DNA from: Planctomycetota bacterium
GTDB taxonomy: Bacteria > Planctomycetota > Phycisphaerae > WQYP01
NCBI GenBank assembly: GCA_021805585.1
Contig: JAJZEY010000513.1
Location: 1 to 15,420, forward strand
Direction: 5' to 3'
Length of the DNA: 15,420 bases
Each line of letters begins with the position of its first letter. Within the stretch, counting starts at the first letter, position 1. Made by a program: the position numbers and the translations under genes. Positions 6,241 to 14,262 of the stretch are shown here, piece by piece. The notes under the pieces were generated by a model that saw only the letters and a program-made list of their open reading frames with translations, did no database searches and was not told where the DNA came from.

Positions 6241-9200
6241 ATGCCTGATGCAATGCCGGCGAGAACTGAGGATCAAGGCATTTCCGCCGGCGCGGCGGCC
6301 GCGATGCAGGCGGCGCAACTTGCCGCGGAAATTCGGCAGGGTCGCACCCGGTTTCTGGCCATGGCCATCGCCTACGCCCTGGGCAATTTTAATGACAATT
6401 TTATGAAACAGTCGGTGAGCCTGTTGGCTGTTGCGCATCACCATGCCGCGCTTCAGGGCTGGATTTCCACCTTTTATACGCTTCCGTTTCTGCTTTTTGC
6501 GGCCCCGGCGGGCTGGATGGCGGACCGCTTCAGCCGCCGCAACGTGGTCATTTTTGCCAAAGCCATGGAATTGCTGTTTCTTAGCATGGGGGCGTGGGCG
6601 GTGCTGACGCTCAACTGGCCGGTGATTGTGACGGTTATTTTTCTGATGGCCTTTCAGGCCAATATCTTCGGGCCATCGCTGGTGGGCAGTATTCCGGATA
6701 TTTATCCAGCCAGTTTCGTTGTGGAGGCTAATTCGCGGCTTAAATCCATCATCACCGCGGCCATTCTGGTGGGCGTGATTGTGGCGGGTGTCGCCCTTAG
6801 CGCCAGCGGCATGGTCCACCTGCCCGGCTTTCTGCGGCCCGCCGGCCATGCGGCCGCAAAAGCAACGGCGGCAATTGCAGGTGGGAAATCCGCAGCCACG
6901 CATCCGACGGTCATTCCGCCCGGAGACATATCCGCCGGCCGAGTGGTGGTCGCGGTCATTCTGGTTTGCGTTGCGATCGCCGGATTGCTGGTCAGCTTTG
7001 GCGTGCCCCGCCGCGCGCCGGCAAATCCAAAAGCGAGATTTCCATGGGCGGGTCCGCTGAGTTCCGTGCTTGAACTTCGTCGCCTCTGGCCGGACCGGCT
7101 GCTGCGAACCGCCATCCTCGCGGACAGTTATTTCTGGCTGATTGCGGTGCTGCAGGTTCTGGTGATTAATCAGATGGGCATCGCGCAGTTCCATTTAACG
7201 AAACTGCGCACCAGCTATCTTTCGCTGGCGGAACTTGTGGGCGTGGTGATTGGTTCACTGGTGGCGGGAAAAATTACCAAACGCGAGGCCGGGCTGTGGG
7301 CCAGCGCGCCGGCGGCCGGGGCGTTGGCGCTGTTTTTAATGGCCATCGGCGCTGCGCCGCTGCTGCCGGTGGAGGCCCGACTTGCCTACTGTGTGTTTGT
7401 ACTGGCCGGCGCGGGCATATCCGGTGGAATTATGATGGTGCCGCTGGAAAGCTTTTTCCAGGTCCGACCGGCGGCTGAACACCGCGGCCGGGTGATTGCG
7501 GCGACATGGTTTGTCGGCTATGTCGGCATTCTGTGCGGCAGCCTGTTGTACACGCCGCTGAGCCGCGCCTTCCAACCCACCGCCATATTCATGCTGGGCG
7601 GCATTGCCACCATTCCGGTGGCCCTGTGGATGTCCACCGTTTTTGTTCGCAACCGTCCGGGTATACCGTCCTGGCCGGCGCGGGTCTTGTGCCTGAAAGC
7701 CCGCTGCATTCTGCCGCTGCGCTACCGTGTCAGGTTAAATGGAATTGATACCGTAGCGCAAAAAGGCCGCACGGGAATTCTTTTTTTGCCCAATCATCCA
7801 GCCCTGATTGACCCGGTGATAGTAACCGCGTGGCTGCATGGCCGCTTCGCGGTGCGTCCGCTGGCACTGGAAAATCAGATCAACAAACCGATCGTGCGGC
7901 AAATAGCGGACATTCTGGGCGTGCTGCCGATCGCCGACGTATCCAGGCTGGATCGCGGAGCGGCCGATCGCGCCGGCGAAGCGATTGGGATATGCATTGA
8001 AGCCCTGCGGCGGGGCGAAAACGTACTGCTTTATCCGGCGGGCCGCATCATGCGGTCGCGGGTGGAAAAACTGGGTGCCGTCAGCGGTGCGCACCGGATT
8101 CTGGTGGAATTGCCGGATATCCGTGTGGTGCTGGTGCGCACCACCGGCCTGTGGGGCAGCAGTTTTGGCTGGGCGGGCGGCGGGACGCCGGATCTGGTGC
8201 GGGGTCTGGTTGGGCACATTTCCGGCCTGCTGGCCAGCGGACTGTTTTTCGCGCCGCGGCGCCAAGTCACCGTGACACTGGCCGAACCGGCGGATATTCC
8301 CCGCACGGCTGATAAATCCACACTAAATACATATCTTGATTCGTTTTATAACGCCGATGCGCCCGCCGCCCGCTATATCCCTTACAGCCGGTGGGAAACC
8401 GGTGGCCCCCATGACCTTCCCGAACCGCAGGCTCCCGCCGCCGCCGGGACGGATTCCGCCATTCCCCCGGCCACGCGTCGGATCGTTTGCGATTTCCTGT
8501 GCCAGGAAACCGGCGCAGCGGAGGTTAAAGAAACCCAGCAACTGGCCGGCGACCTGGGCATGGACAGCCTGGCGGTGACCGACCTGATATTCTGGCTGGA
8601 AAAAGAATTCGCGGTGGCCGTACCCAGCGTTGAGGCGTTGCAATCCGTCGGTGATGTCATGCTGGCGGCCTGTGGAAAATTATCCACGGAAGCCTTTGAC
8701 GTTCGCATCCCCCCGCCCGCACCTGCGTGGCTGAAGGATTCTTCCAACGAGCGTGTGCAAATTCCCCAGGGGCGGACCCTTCAGGAAGTGTTTCTGACGC
8801 AGGCGCTGGCCAACCCAAAGCGGATCGCCGTCGCGGATCTGCAGCGCGGCTCCCGAACGTATCGCGATCTGCTGACGTCGCTTTTCGCCCTTCAGCGGCC
8901 GATCGCCGGTCTTGATGGCGATTACATTGGCATCCTGCTGCCGGCTTCCGTGGCGGTGGACACGGTTTTTCTCGCGACTCTTTTTTCGGGCAAAACGCCC
9001 GTGATGATCAACTGGACTGCGGGCCAGCGAAATATCCGCCATGCCATGGACCTGCTGGGAATCCAGCACATTCTTACCTCGCAAGTTCTGCTTGGGCGAT
9101 TGGCCGGCCAGGGCATTGACCTTTCCGCCCTGCAATCTGCCATGGTCCCGCTGGAACAACTGGCGCGGGATCTGGGCATGCCCGCGAAACTTTCCGCTGC

Positions 9201-10335
9201 GATTAAAGCCCGGTTTATGCCCCGGCGTCTGCTGTCTATTCCCGGTCGCGGAAGACTGGAGGCAAAGCCGACTTCCGCGGCGGTGGTGCTGTTTACCAGC
9301 GGGTCAGAGTCGCTGCCCAAAGCCGTACCGCTGACGCACGAAAATTTACTGACCAATATTCATGATGCGCTGGAAAGTTTCCGCATTTGCCGGTCCGATC
9401 GCTTCCTTGGCATGTTGCCGCCGTTCCATTCCTTCGGGCTTACCGGAACGATGCTGCTTCCGATTCTTTCCGGTGTGCGGGTGGTGCATTATCCTAATCC
9501 AAATGATGTTACCACGCTGGCAAAACTGATCGGGACATGGCGGGTTTCGATTCTGCTGGGCACGCCCACATTTGTATCCAATATTATGCGGGCGGCCGGA
9601 AATGCGGATATGTCCGCGGTGCGGCTGTGCGTGACCGGCGCGGAAAAATGCCCCGCCGCGGTTTATGATCTGCTGCGGACGCACTGCGAAAAAGCCGACA
9701 TTCTGGAGGGTTATGGCATTACCGAATGCTCTCCGTTTGTGTCGGTTGTGCGTCAGGAAAATCCGATGCCCGGCACCATTGGCCGGGCGTTACCTTCGGT
9801 AAAATGTCAGATAGTGGATATTGAATCCGACCAGCCCTGTCCGCCGGGGAGCACCGGCATGTTGCTGGTGCGCGGGCCGAGCATTTTTCCCGGCTATTTG
9901 AACTATCAGGGAGCGTCGCCGTTTGTCCAGTGGAACGATGAAACCTGGTACAAAACCGGTGACCTGGTGGCCATGGACGCACAGGGGAACATGACGTTTA
10001 TGGGCCGCCTGAAACGGTTCGTGAAAATCGGCGGAGAAATGGTCTCGCTTCCGGCGATTGAAGAAGTGCTGACCGCCCGGTTCCCCTCCGCGGCGGATAC
10101 CGGTCCGGGAATTGCCGTCCTGCCGACGCCGGATGAGGACCATCCGGAACTGGTGCTGTTTACCACGCGCCAAATTGATCGTGCCGCGGCCAACGAGGCG
10201 ATCCGCCAGGCCGGTCTTTCCGGTCTGCATAATGTGCGCATGATTCAGCGGATCAGCGCAATGCCCCTGCTGGGGACCGGCAAAACCGATTACCGCGCGC
10301 TGGCCGAACTGTTGAAAACCAACGGACCGGAATAA
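6241..10335 (+). CDS. Fused LplT-like transporter / PlsC acyltransferase / acyl carrier / Aas-type acyl-ACP synthetase
   Basis: A 1364-residue protein. Residues 30-470 form an MFS transporter like LplT (GNFNDNF, DRFSRRN), with a low-complexity insert near 195-230. Residues 475-710 form a PlsC acyltransferase with the HX4D box NHPALIDP near 516. Residues 740-815 look like an acyl carrier domain, with GMDSL giving Ser776 as the phosphopantetheine site. Residues 830-1364 match the E. coli Aas synthetase: TSGSESLPKAVPLTH near 1016, GYGITEC, YKTGDL near 1238, KIGGEMVSL and the catalytic lysine in LLGTGK near 1346. LplT imports lysophospholipids and Aas activates fatty acid on carrier protein and reacylates them in the membrane. 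Here transport, carrier and catalysis are on one chain. The A3 loop is unusual, with SESLPKAV replacing the common SEGxPKGV. The ATG follows AAAGGCGG. MoxR begins 47 nt downstream. Confidence 0.93.
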   Translation: MPDAMPARTEDQGISAGAAAAMQAAQLAAEIRQGRTRFLAMAIAYALGNFNDNFMKQSVSLLAVAHHHAALQGWISTFYTLPFLLFAAPAGWMADRFSRRNVVIFAKAMELLFLSMGAWAVLTLNWPVIVTVIFLMAFQANIFGPSLVGSIPDIYPASFVVEANSRLKSIITAAILVGVIVAGVALSASGMVHLPGFLRPAGHAAAKATAAIAGGKSAATHPTVIPPGDISAGRVVVAVILVCVAIAGLLVSFGVPRRAPANPKARFPWAGPLSSVLELRRLWPDRLLRTAILADSYFWLIAVLQVLVINQMGIAQFHLTKLRTSYLSLAELVGVVIGSLVAGKITKREAGLWASAPAAGALALFLMAIGAAPLLPVEARLAYCVFVLAGAGISGGIMMVPLESFFQVRPAAEHRGRVIAATWFVGYVGILCGSLLYTPLSRAFQPTAIFMLGGIATIPVALWMSTVFVRNRPGIPSWPARVLCLKARCILPLRYRVRLNGIDTVAQKGRTGILFLPNHPALIDPVIVTAWLHGRFAVRPLALENQINKPIVRQIADILGVLPIADVSRLDRGAADRAGEAIGICIEALRRGENVLLYPAGRIMRSRVEKLGAVSGAHRILVELPDIRVVLVRTTGLWGSSFGWAGGGTPDLVRGLVGHISGLLASGLFFAPRRQVTVTLAEPADIPRTADKSTLNTYLDSFYNADAPAARYIPYSRWETGGPHDLPEPQAPAAAGTDSAIPPATRRIVCDFLCQETGAAEVKETQQLAGDLGMDSLAVTDLIFWLEKEFAVAVPSVEALQSVGDVMLAACGKLSTEAFDVRIPPPAPAWLKDSSNERVQIPQGRTLQEVFLTQALANPKRIAVADLQRGSRTYRDLLTSLFALQRPIAGLDGDYIGILLPASVAVDTVFLATLFSGKTPVMINWTAGQRNIRHAMDLLGIQHILTSQVLLGRLAGQGIDLSALQSAMVPLEQLARDLGMPAKLSAAIKARFMPRRLLSIPGRGRLEAKPTSAAVVLFTSGSESLPKAVPLTHENLLTNIHDALESFRICRSDRFLGMLPPFHSFGLTGTMLLPILSGVRVVHYPNPNDVTTLAKLIGTWRVSILLGTPTFVSNIMRAAGNADMSAVRLCVTGAEKCPAAVYDLLRTHCEKADILEGYGITECSPFVSVVRQENPMPGTIGRALPSVKCQIVDIESDQPCPPGSTGMLLVRGPSIFPGYLNYQGASPFVQWNDETWYKTGDLVAMDAQGNMTFMGRLKRFVKIGGEMVSLPAIEEVLTARFPSAADTGPGIAVLPTPDEDHPELVLFTTRQIDRAAANEAIRQAGLSGLHNVRMIQRISAMPLLGTGKTDYRALAELLKTNGPE

Positions 10336-10382
10336 CCCACGCACGGCTGTAAATTTTTGTTCACAGGGGTTATTCTTTTATC

Positions 10383-11432
10383 ATGACCTTGCCCAAAACG
10401 TTTATAGTCACCGGATCCCCTGATCCCACACCGCCCACCGATACGCAAATCGCCGCGCGGATGGAAGCCTTTTCCAGCCATTTCTCGGCCATGGAAAACG
10501 AAATGGGAAAAGTGATTGTCGGCCACCGCCAGATTATCCGCCACACGTTGCTGTGCCTGCTGACGGGCGGACATGTGCTGCTTGAAGGCGTACCGGGGCT
10601 GGGCAAAACTCTTCTGGTGCGCACCCTGGCGCAGGTTCTGGACCTGACGTTTTCCCGAATTCAGTTCACGCCGGACCTGATGCCCGCGGACATTATTGGC
10701 ACCAGCATTCTGGTGGCCGATGCCATGGGCAATCGCACATTGCAATTTCAGCCCGGACCGCTGTTCGGCAACCTGATTCTGGCCGATGAAATCAACCGGG
10801 CCACACCCAAAACGCAATCGGCCCTTTTGGAAGCGATGGCCGAACGAAGTGCCAGCGTCGGCCGTACGACGCACCAAATGCCCGAACCCTTTTTTGTACT
10901 GGCCACCCAGAATCCGCTGGAAATGGAAGGAACCTATCCGCTGCCGGAAGCCCAGCTTGACCGCTTTGCCGTGAAGTTGCGTGTGGAAATCCCGACGGAA
11001 GCCGAACTCCTGGAAATTATGCAGCGCACCACCGGCACGCAGCACGCAAGCTCTTTTACCCTGATTCACGCCGCCATGCTGGTCGACATGAAAAACCTGG
11101 TGCGAGTTATTCCCGTGGGCCAAAACCTGCAGCGGTATATCGCCCGACTGATCATGGCGACCCATGCGGAGCACCCCGCCGCAACCGATCTGGTGAAACA
11201 ATATGTCCGCCATGGCAGCAGCCCGCGCGGCGCTCAGGCGATTATGCTGATGGCCAAAGCGATGGCGCTGGTGCAACACCGCCCCCACGCCTCCCTGACT
11301 GACATTCAGGAGATTGCGGTTCCCGCATTGGCCCATCGGCTGATCCCCAGCATTGAAGCTTCACTGGACGGCGTGACACCGGAGGCCATCATCCGCGACC
11401 TGCTGACGCGCATTATTCCGGATCCGGATTAA
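10383..11432 (+). CDS. MoxR-family AAA+ ATPase
   Basis: A 349-residue cytosolic AAA+ ATPase of the MoxR/RavA group, chaperone-like ATPases that often help load metal or mature envelope proteins together with VWA-domain partners. Walker A GVPGLGKTLL lies near residues 71-80, Walker B LADEINRATPKTQSALLEAM near 133-152, and ATQNPLEMEGTYPLPEAQLDRF is the sensor 1/MoxR signature. A C-terminal lid domain follows. About 20 residues before the usual start (PDPTPPTDTQ region) look disordered, so Met29 (MEAF) is a possible alternative start. No good ribosome binding site precedes the ATG; AGGGG is about 13 nt away. MoxR genes normally precede DUF58 and VWA genes, but here a PQQ-type propeller gene follows behind its own promoter, so the partner is not evident. 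Confidence 0.93.
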   Translation: MTLPKTFIVTGSPDPTPPTDTQIAARMEAFSSHFSAMENEMGKVIVGHRQIIRHTLLCLLTGGHVLLEGVPGLGKTLLVRTLAQVLDLTFSRIQFTPDLMPADIIGTSILVADAMGNRTLQFQPGPLFGNLILADEINRATPKTQSALLEAMAERSASVGRTTHQMPEPFFVLATQNPLEMEGTYPLPEAQLDRFAVKLRVEIPTEAELLEIMQRTTGTQHASSFTLIHAAMLVDMKNLVRVIPVGQNLQRYIARLIMATHAEHPAATDLVKQYVRHGSSPRGAQAIMLMAKAMALVQHRPHASLTDIQEIAVPALAHRLIPSIEASLDGVTPEAIIRDLLTRIIPDPD

Positions 11433-11437
11433 AATGA

Positions 11438-11486
11438 GTCCGGGGACATTGACGACTGTCGCGCCGTTGCGTCATACTGTCCGGAC
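11438..11486 (+). promoter_or_regulatory. Promoter of the propeller gene, flanked by an inverted repeat
   Basis: TTGACG (11449-11454) and CATACT (11473-11478) form a sigma70-like pair with an 18-nt spacer, starting transcription near 11485. GTCCGGGGACA (11438-11448), just before the -35, is complementary to TGTCCGGAC (11478-11486), which overlaps the end of the -10, apart from a two-base bulge. The two arms bracket the promoter, as expected for a looping operator. In RNA the same arms could close a stem after moxR, but no T-tract follows. Confidence 0.45.
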
Positions 11487-11579
11487 GTAATACCAGGCAA
11501 GCGGCCGGCGGGCGGAAATAGCCGCAACCCGGAATGTCCGATAAACGCTTAAACACGATCAACAAATGAGGATGCAAAC

Positions 11580-13469
11580 ATGGCGATATGTGTATTAAAA
11601 TGGGCTGGCACGCTCCGACGGCTAAACGGCATACCGGAATTGAGGCAGGCGGCCCGGCAAGCGACGCCCGGCCATGCGCCGGCGGCGGCTTTTACGATTG
11701 TGCGCAAACTCTTGCCGCGGATCGCGGCCCTGGCGCTGGTGGTCGGTGCATATCGTCAGGCCGGCGCGGTGAACGTGCTTACCAATCACAACGACCTGCA
11801 TAACACCGGTCAGAACCTGCGTGAACGAATCTTAACCCCGCGCAATGTCCGGCCCGGATCGCTGGGCAAATTGTTTGTGACGCGCCTGGATGGCATCGAC
11901 TATGGCCAGCCGCTGCTGATGACGGGCGTGGATATTACCACCGGACCGCACACAGGCGTGCAGAATGTCATTTTTGCCGCCACCGCAACCGACTCGGTTT
12001 ATGCCATTAACGCGGACAACGGCACGGTGCTGTGGAAAACCAATCTGCTGACCCGCTTCGACAATCCGCGGGATGTGGTAACAGCCCGCGAGATAAATCC
12101 GAACTGGGCGGCCAAAAACCAGCCGCTGGAAGATACGCCCGTGATTGATCCGGCCACGGGCGCTCTTTATGTGGAATGCGAGGAGACGGAAAAAGGCCCC
12201 GGCACGCACGGCCAGTTGCATTGGATACATATACTTAGCTCGCTAAATATACGCAATGGAACGCACTACGCACACGATGTTAAAATTTCCGAAAGCGGCC
12301 CCAGGGGCCAGGACATCAGCGGCCCATCCATTGCCCGGAAGAACGGCAAACGCGACCGGTTTTACGGATATGAGATTACTTTCCGGTATCTGGCGATCAA
12401 TCCGGTGAACCATCTGCTTTATATGGCCTGTGCGGATCCGGGCGATATTGGCCCTTACAACGGCTGGATACTCGGATATACCACGGTTAAAAATTCGGCG
12501 GGAAATCTGACACTTAAAGCGCTTTTCAGCGTCACGCCAAACGGCTGGGCCGGCGGAATATGGGGAGGCCCCATTGCCATGGATCGGCGCGGCAACATGT
12601 TTGTGGAAACGGGCAACGGCACTTTTGACACCAGACTTGTCAAGGCTCCGTATAGCGGACGGTTGCCGACCGACTTGCGGAATATGGCGGTGCCGGCGAA
12701 CGGGGATTACGGCGATGCCGTCCTGAAGCTGACGCCCGATTCGGATACGCATCAACATGCGGACAATCCCAATGGTTTTGGCCTGCATGTAAGCGATTAT
12801 TTTGTACCCAGGGACGAAAACGTCCTGCTGCGCGGCGATCTGGACATCGGTTCTTCAAGCCCGGTTCTGCTGCCCCCTTCGGTCGGGGATGCACAACACC
12901 GGCACCTGCTGGTGATCAACGACAAGCAGGGAATTATTTACCTTCTGGATCGCGACAATCTGGGTGGATACCATGGCGACGCAGCCGGCGACGGCAAATC
13001 GGGCTTCAACAATGTCGTGCAAATGCTGGATCATGCCACCGGAGCGGGTTTCAGTACCGGTGCGTTTTACGCCGGCAACCTTAAGCGGAGTGGTCTGATT
13101 TATTACGCGGAAGTTGGCGATTATGCCAAGGCGTTTGAAATTTCCGGTGCCCATATTCGTCCGCAGCCGGTATCCGAATCGCATAGCCGATATCCCTATC
13201 CGGGATCAACCCCGGAAATTTCCGCGAATGGCAATCGTGATGGCATTGTGTGGATGTTAAACCGCAGCGGCAATCGGCTGATGGCTTACAACGCCGGCAA
13301 TCTGCGGCAGGTTCTGTTTGACAGCAATAAAGGGAAGGGACGTAATGGCATTACCAATAAAATCATCGGCACACAGGAAGATATGAATTCCATACCCACC
13401 GTCGCCAATGGACGGGTGTATGTCAGTACCAGCAAGGCACTGAATGTGTATGGTCTTCTGGCGCGATAA
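11580..13469 (+). CDS. Exported PQQ-like beta-propeller protein
   Basis: A 629-residue protein resembling the pyrrolo-quinoline-quinone-type propeller proteins common in Acidobacteria and related soil bacteria. The opening after the signal region (VNVLTNHNDLHNTGQNLRE) and the blade motifs VIFAATATDSVYAINADNG, TPVIDPATGALYVE and GIIYLLDRDN are typical. A hydrophobic segment (residues 44-60) preceded by Arg/Lys and followed by QAGA fits a signal peptide cleaved near residue 61, so the mature protein would act outside the cytoplasm. The 40-residue stretch before it is unusually long. An internal GTG at 11699 would shorten it, but GAGGA seven nt before the ATG at 11580 favours the long form. No dehydrogenase catalytic signature is obvious, so enzyme activity or PQQ binding should not be assumed. 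It may be a scaffold or lectin-like surface protein. Confidence 0.8.
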   Translation: MAICVLKWAGTLRRLNGIPELRQAARQATPGHAPAAAFTIVRKLLPRIAALALVVGAYRQAGAVNVLTNHNDLHNTGQNLRERILTPRNVRPGSLGKLFVTRLDGIDYGQPLLMTGVDITTGPHTGVQNVIFAATATDSVYAINADNGTVLWKTNLLTRFDNPRDVVTAREINPNWAAKNQPLEDTPVIDPATGALYVECEETEKGPGTHGQLHWIHILSSLNIRNGTHYAHDVKISESGPRGQDISGPSIARKNGKRDRFYGYEITFRYLAINPVNHLLYMACADPGDIGPYNGWILGYTTVKNSAGNLTLKALFSVTPNGWAGGIWGGPIAMDRRGNMFVETGNGTFDTRLVKAPYSGRLPTDLRNMAVPANGDYGDAVLKLTPDSDTHQHADNPNGFGLHVSDYFVPRDENVLLRGDLDIGSSSPVLLPPSVGDAQHRHLLVINDKQGIIYLLDRDNLGGYHGDAAGDGKSGFNNVVQMLDHATGAGFSTGAFYAGNLKRSGLIYYAEVGDYAKAFEISGAHIRPQPVSESHSRYPYPGSTPEISANGNRDGIVWMLNRSGNRLMAYNAGNLRQVLFDSNKGKGRNGITNKIIGTQEDMNSIPTVANGRVYVSTSKALNVYGLLAR

Positions 13470-13510
13470 CGACGGACGGCGACACGGCCGCCGGCGCGAT
13501 TGATTATTGC

Positions 13511-13541
13511 GGCCCCACCGTTTTGGGGTCTGCGGATTTTT
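13511..13541 (+). terminator. Terminator-like hairpin after the propeller gene
   Basis: GGCCCCA (13511-13517) pairs with TGGGGTC (13524-13530) through seven pairs including one wobble, with a six-base loop. A five-T run (13537-13541) follows after six more bases. The distance to the T run is longer than ideal. It lies 42 nt after the propeller stop codon and separates that gene from the oppositely directed block beyond. Confidence 0.4.
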
Positions 13542-13612
13542 CTTGGCAATCGGCAAATGATCTGATTCGTGTGCCCAAAGCGATTTGCGTCCCCATATGG
13601 GTGCCAGGCGGC

Positions 13613-13734
13613 TCCATAAAGTTTTTCGTCCAGCCCGGGTTTAAGGGCATTGAGCACATCGATAGCCGAGCCCGTGTTCTGCCGATCTCCCGACTTAAAT
13701 CTTTGAAAACGAGTTCGGCAGCGAGGTTCGTCAC
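13613..13734 (-). pseudogene. Degraded GxxExxY-family gene fragment
   Basis: Read on the - strand from GTG at 13734, one frame gives VTNLAAELVFKDLSREI. After a frame change at about 13672-13683 a second frame gives GSAIDVLNALKPGLDEKLY. Joined, these match the start of GxxExxY proteins (about 125 residues, signature GPGLxExxY), small proteins of unknown function that are often mobile or horizontally spread. Homology stops after the LY residues; the rest of either frame is unrelated and the C-terminal two thirds is gone. With both a frameshift and a truncation it cannot make the normal protein. The assignment rests on recognition of the signature, not a search. Confidence 0.6.
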
Positions 13735-13736
13735 TC

Positions 13737-13813
13737 CTATCCGCGCAATCCGCAAAATCCGCGCTTCGTCCTAAATCTGCGGTTCATCATAACGATGACA
13801 AAACCGCGGATTT
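13737..13813. repeat. Tandem GCGGATT-type nonamers with an inverted copy
   Basis: Immediately before the GxxExxY fragment, the - strand carries three adjoining nonamers: CGCGGATTT (13755-13763), TGCGGATTG (13746-13754) and CGCGGATAG (13737-13745). The + strand has CGCGGATTT at 13805-13813, giving an inverted partner. AAATCTGCGG (13773-13782) also pairs with CCGCGGATTT (13804-13813) with one wobble. Such short tandem units commonly precede GxxExxY genes in my experience of the family, and the set may be a small mobile or recombination-prone element. Confidence 0.5.
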
Positions 13814-13979
13814 CGCCGGTAATGCGGATACGCCGAACAATGGGCAGCGCATAAATGTAATCGTATAGCTGATGCGCCGTTACCTCCTCATTTACGGGCA
13901 GGGTTCCGATTGGAGGCTTGCGGTGAATGACATTAAGGCCATAAACCGCTGCGTCACTCGCAGATTCAGGCGGAATGCT
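13737..13979 (-). other. Unrecognised open frame continuing past the DUF2442 stop codon
   Basis: An 80-codon open stretch lies directly after the TGA of the DUF2442 gene and in the same reading frame. It has no ATG, GTG or TTG near its beginning; the first ATG comes late, near MMNRRF. It includes a protein-like section, TAHQLYDYIYALPIVRRIR followed by ITGEIRGFVIVMM, before running into the GCGGATT repeats. A purine-rich GAGGAGGT lies within it without a start at the right distance. I do not recognise the product. It may be the remnant of another island gene or chance. Confidence 0.25.
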
Positions 13980-14255
13980 TCACCAGCTTGATGCGGTACC
14001 CTTCGCAGGCTGGCCACGCGTCCCCGCCAAGCTGTCGTAAAGGGCGTCGGGTGCGAGGTCCGCGCCGTTGGGCCAGCATATGGCACCGAACTGATCTACA
14101 CATACCTGTTCAAAAAGTTTGGCATTCCGCAACGGTTCAAATACCGGCCCAAAGAGTCGCTGCGAAACGTCCAGCCGCCCGATCAAGCCATCCGTGAATT
14201 CAATTTCCAACTGAAATTGTCCGCATGACTGCACCCTTTTTACAATCTTATCCAT
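13980..14255 (-). CDS. DUF2442 domain protein
   Basis: A 91-residue protein with the DUF2442 pattern: an N-terminal strand (FQLEIEFTDGLIGRLDVSQ), then GPVFEPLRNAKLFEQVCVD and GAICWPNGADLAPDALYDSL. The family consists of small proteins, usually encoded beside DUF4160 in a two-gene, toxin-antitoxin-like arrangement. The molecular function is not established. The ATG at 14255 is chosen because GGAG lies 10 nt upstream; a TTG at 14279 would add eight residues inside the end of the previous gene. The DUF4160 frame ends at 14263, eight bases before this start, so the pair was translationally linked. This member appears intact although its partner is frameshifted. The last 15 or so residues after LYDSL look unconserved. 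Confidence 0.8.
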   Translation of the reverse strand: MDKIVKRVQSCGQFQLEIEFTDGLIGRLDVSQRLFGPVFEPLRNAKLFEQVCVDQFGAICWPNGADLAPDALYDSLAGTRGQPAKGTASSW

Positions 14256-14262
14256 TTTTTGG

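Noticed and set aside
6112..7194. Minus-strand open frame of 360 codons
   Set aside because: It is the antisense shadow of the transporter domain; its His/Arg/Gly-rich product is typical of the reverse frame of a GC-rich gene.
13523..13774. Plus-strand open frame of 83 codons
   Set aside because: It is the reverse of the GxxExxY remnant, which carries the recognisable protein signature on the other strand.
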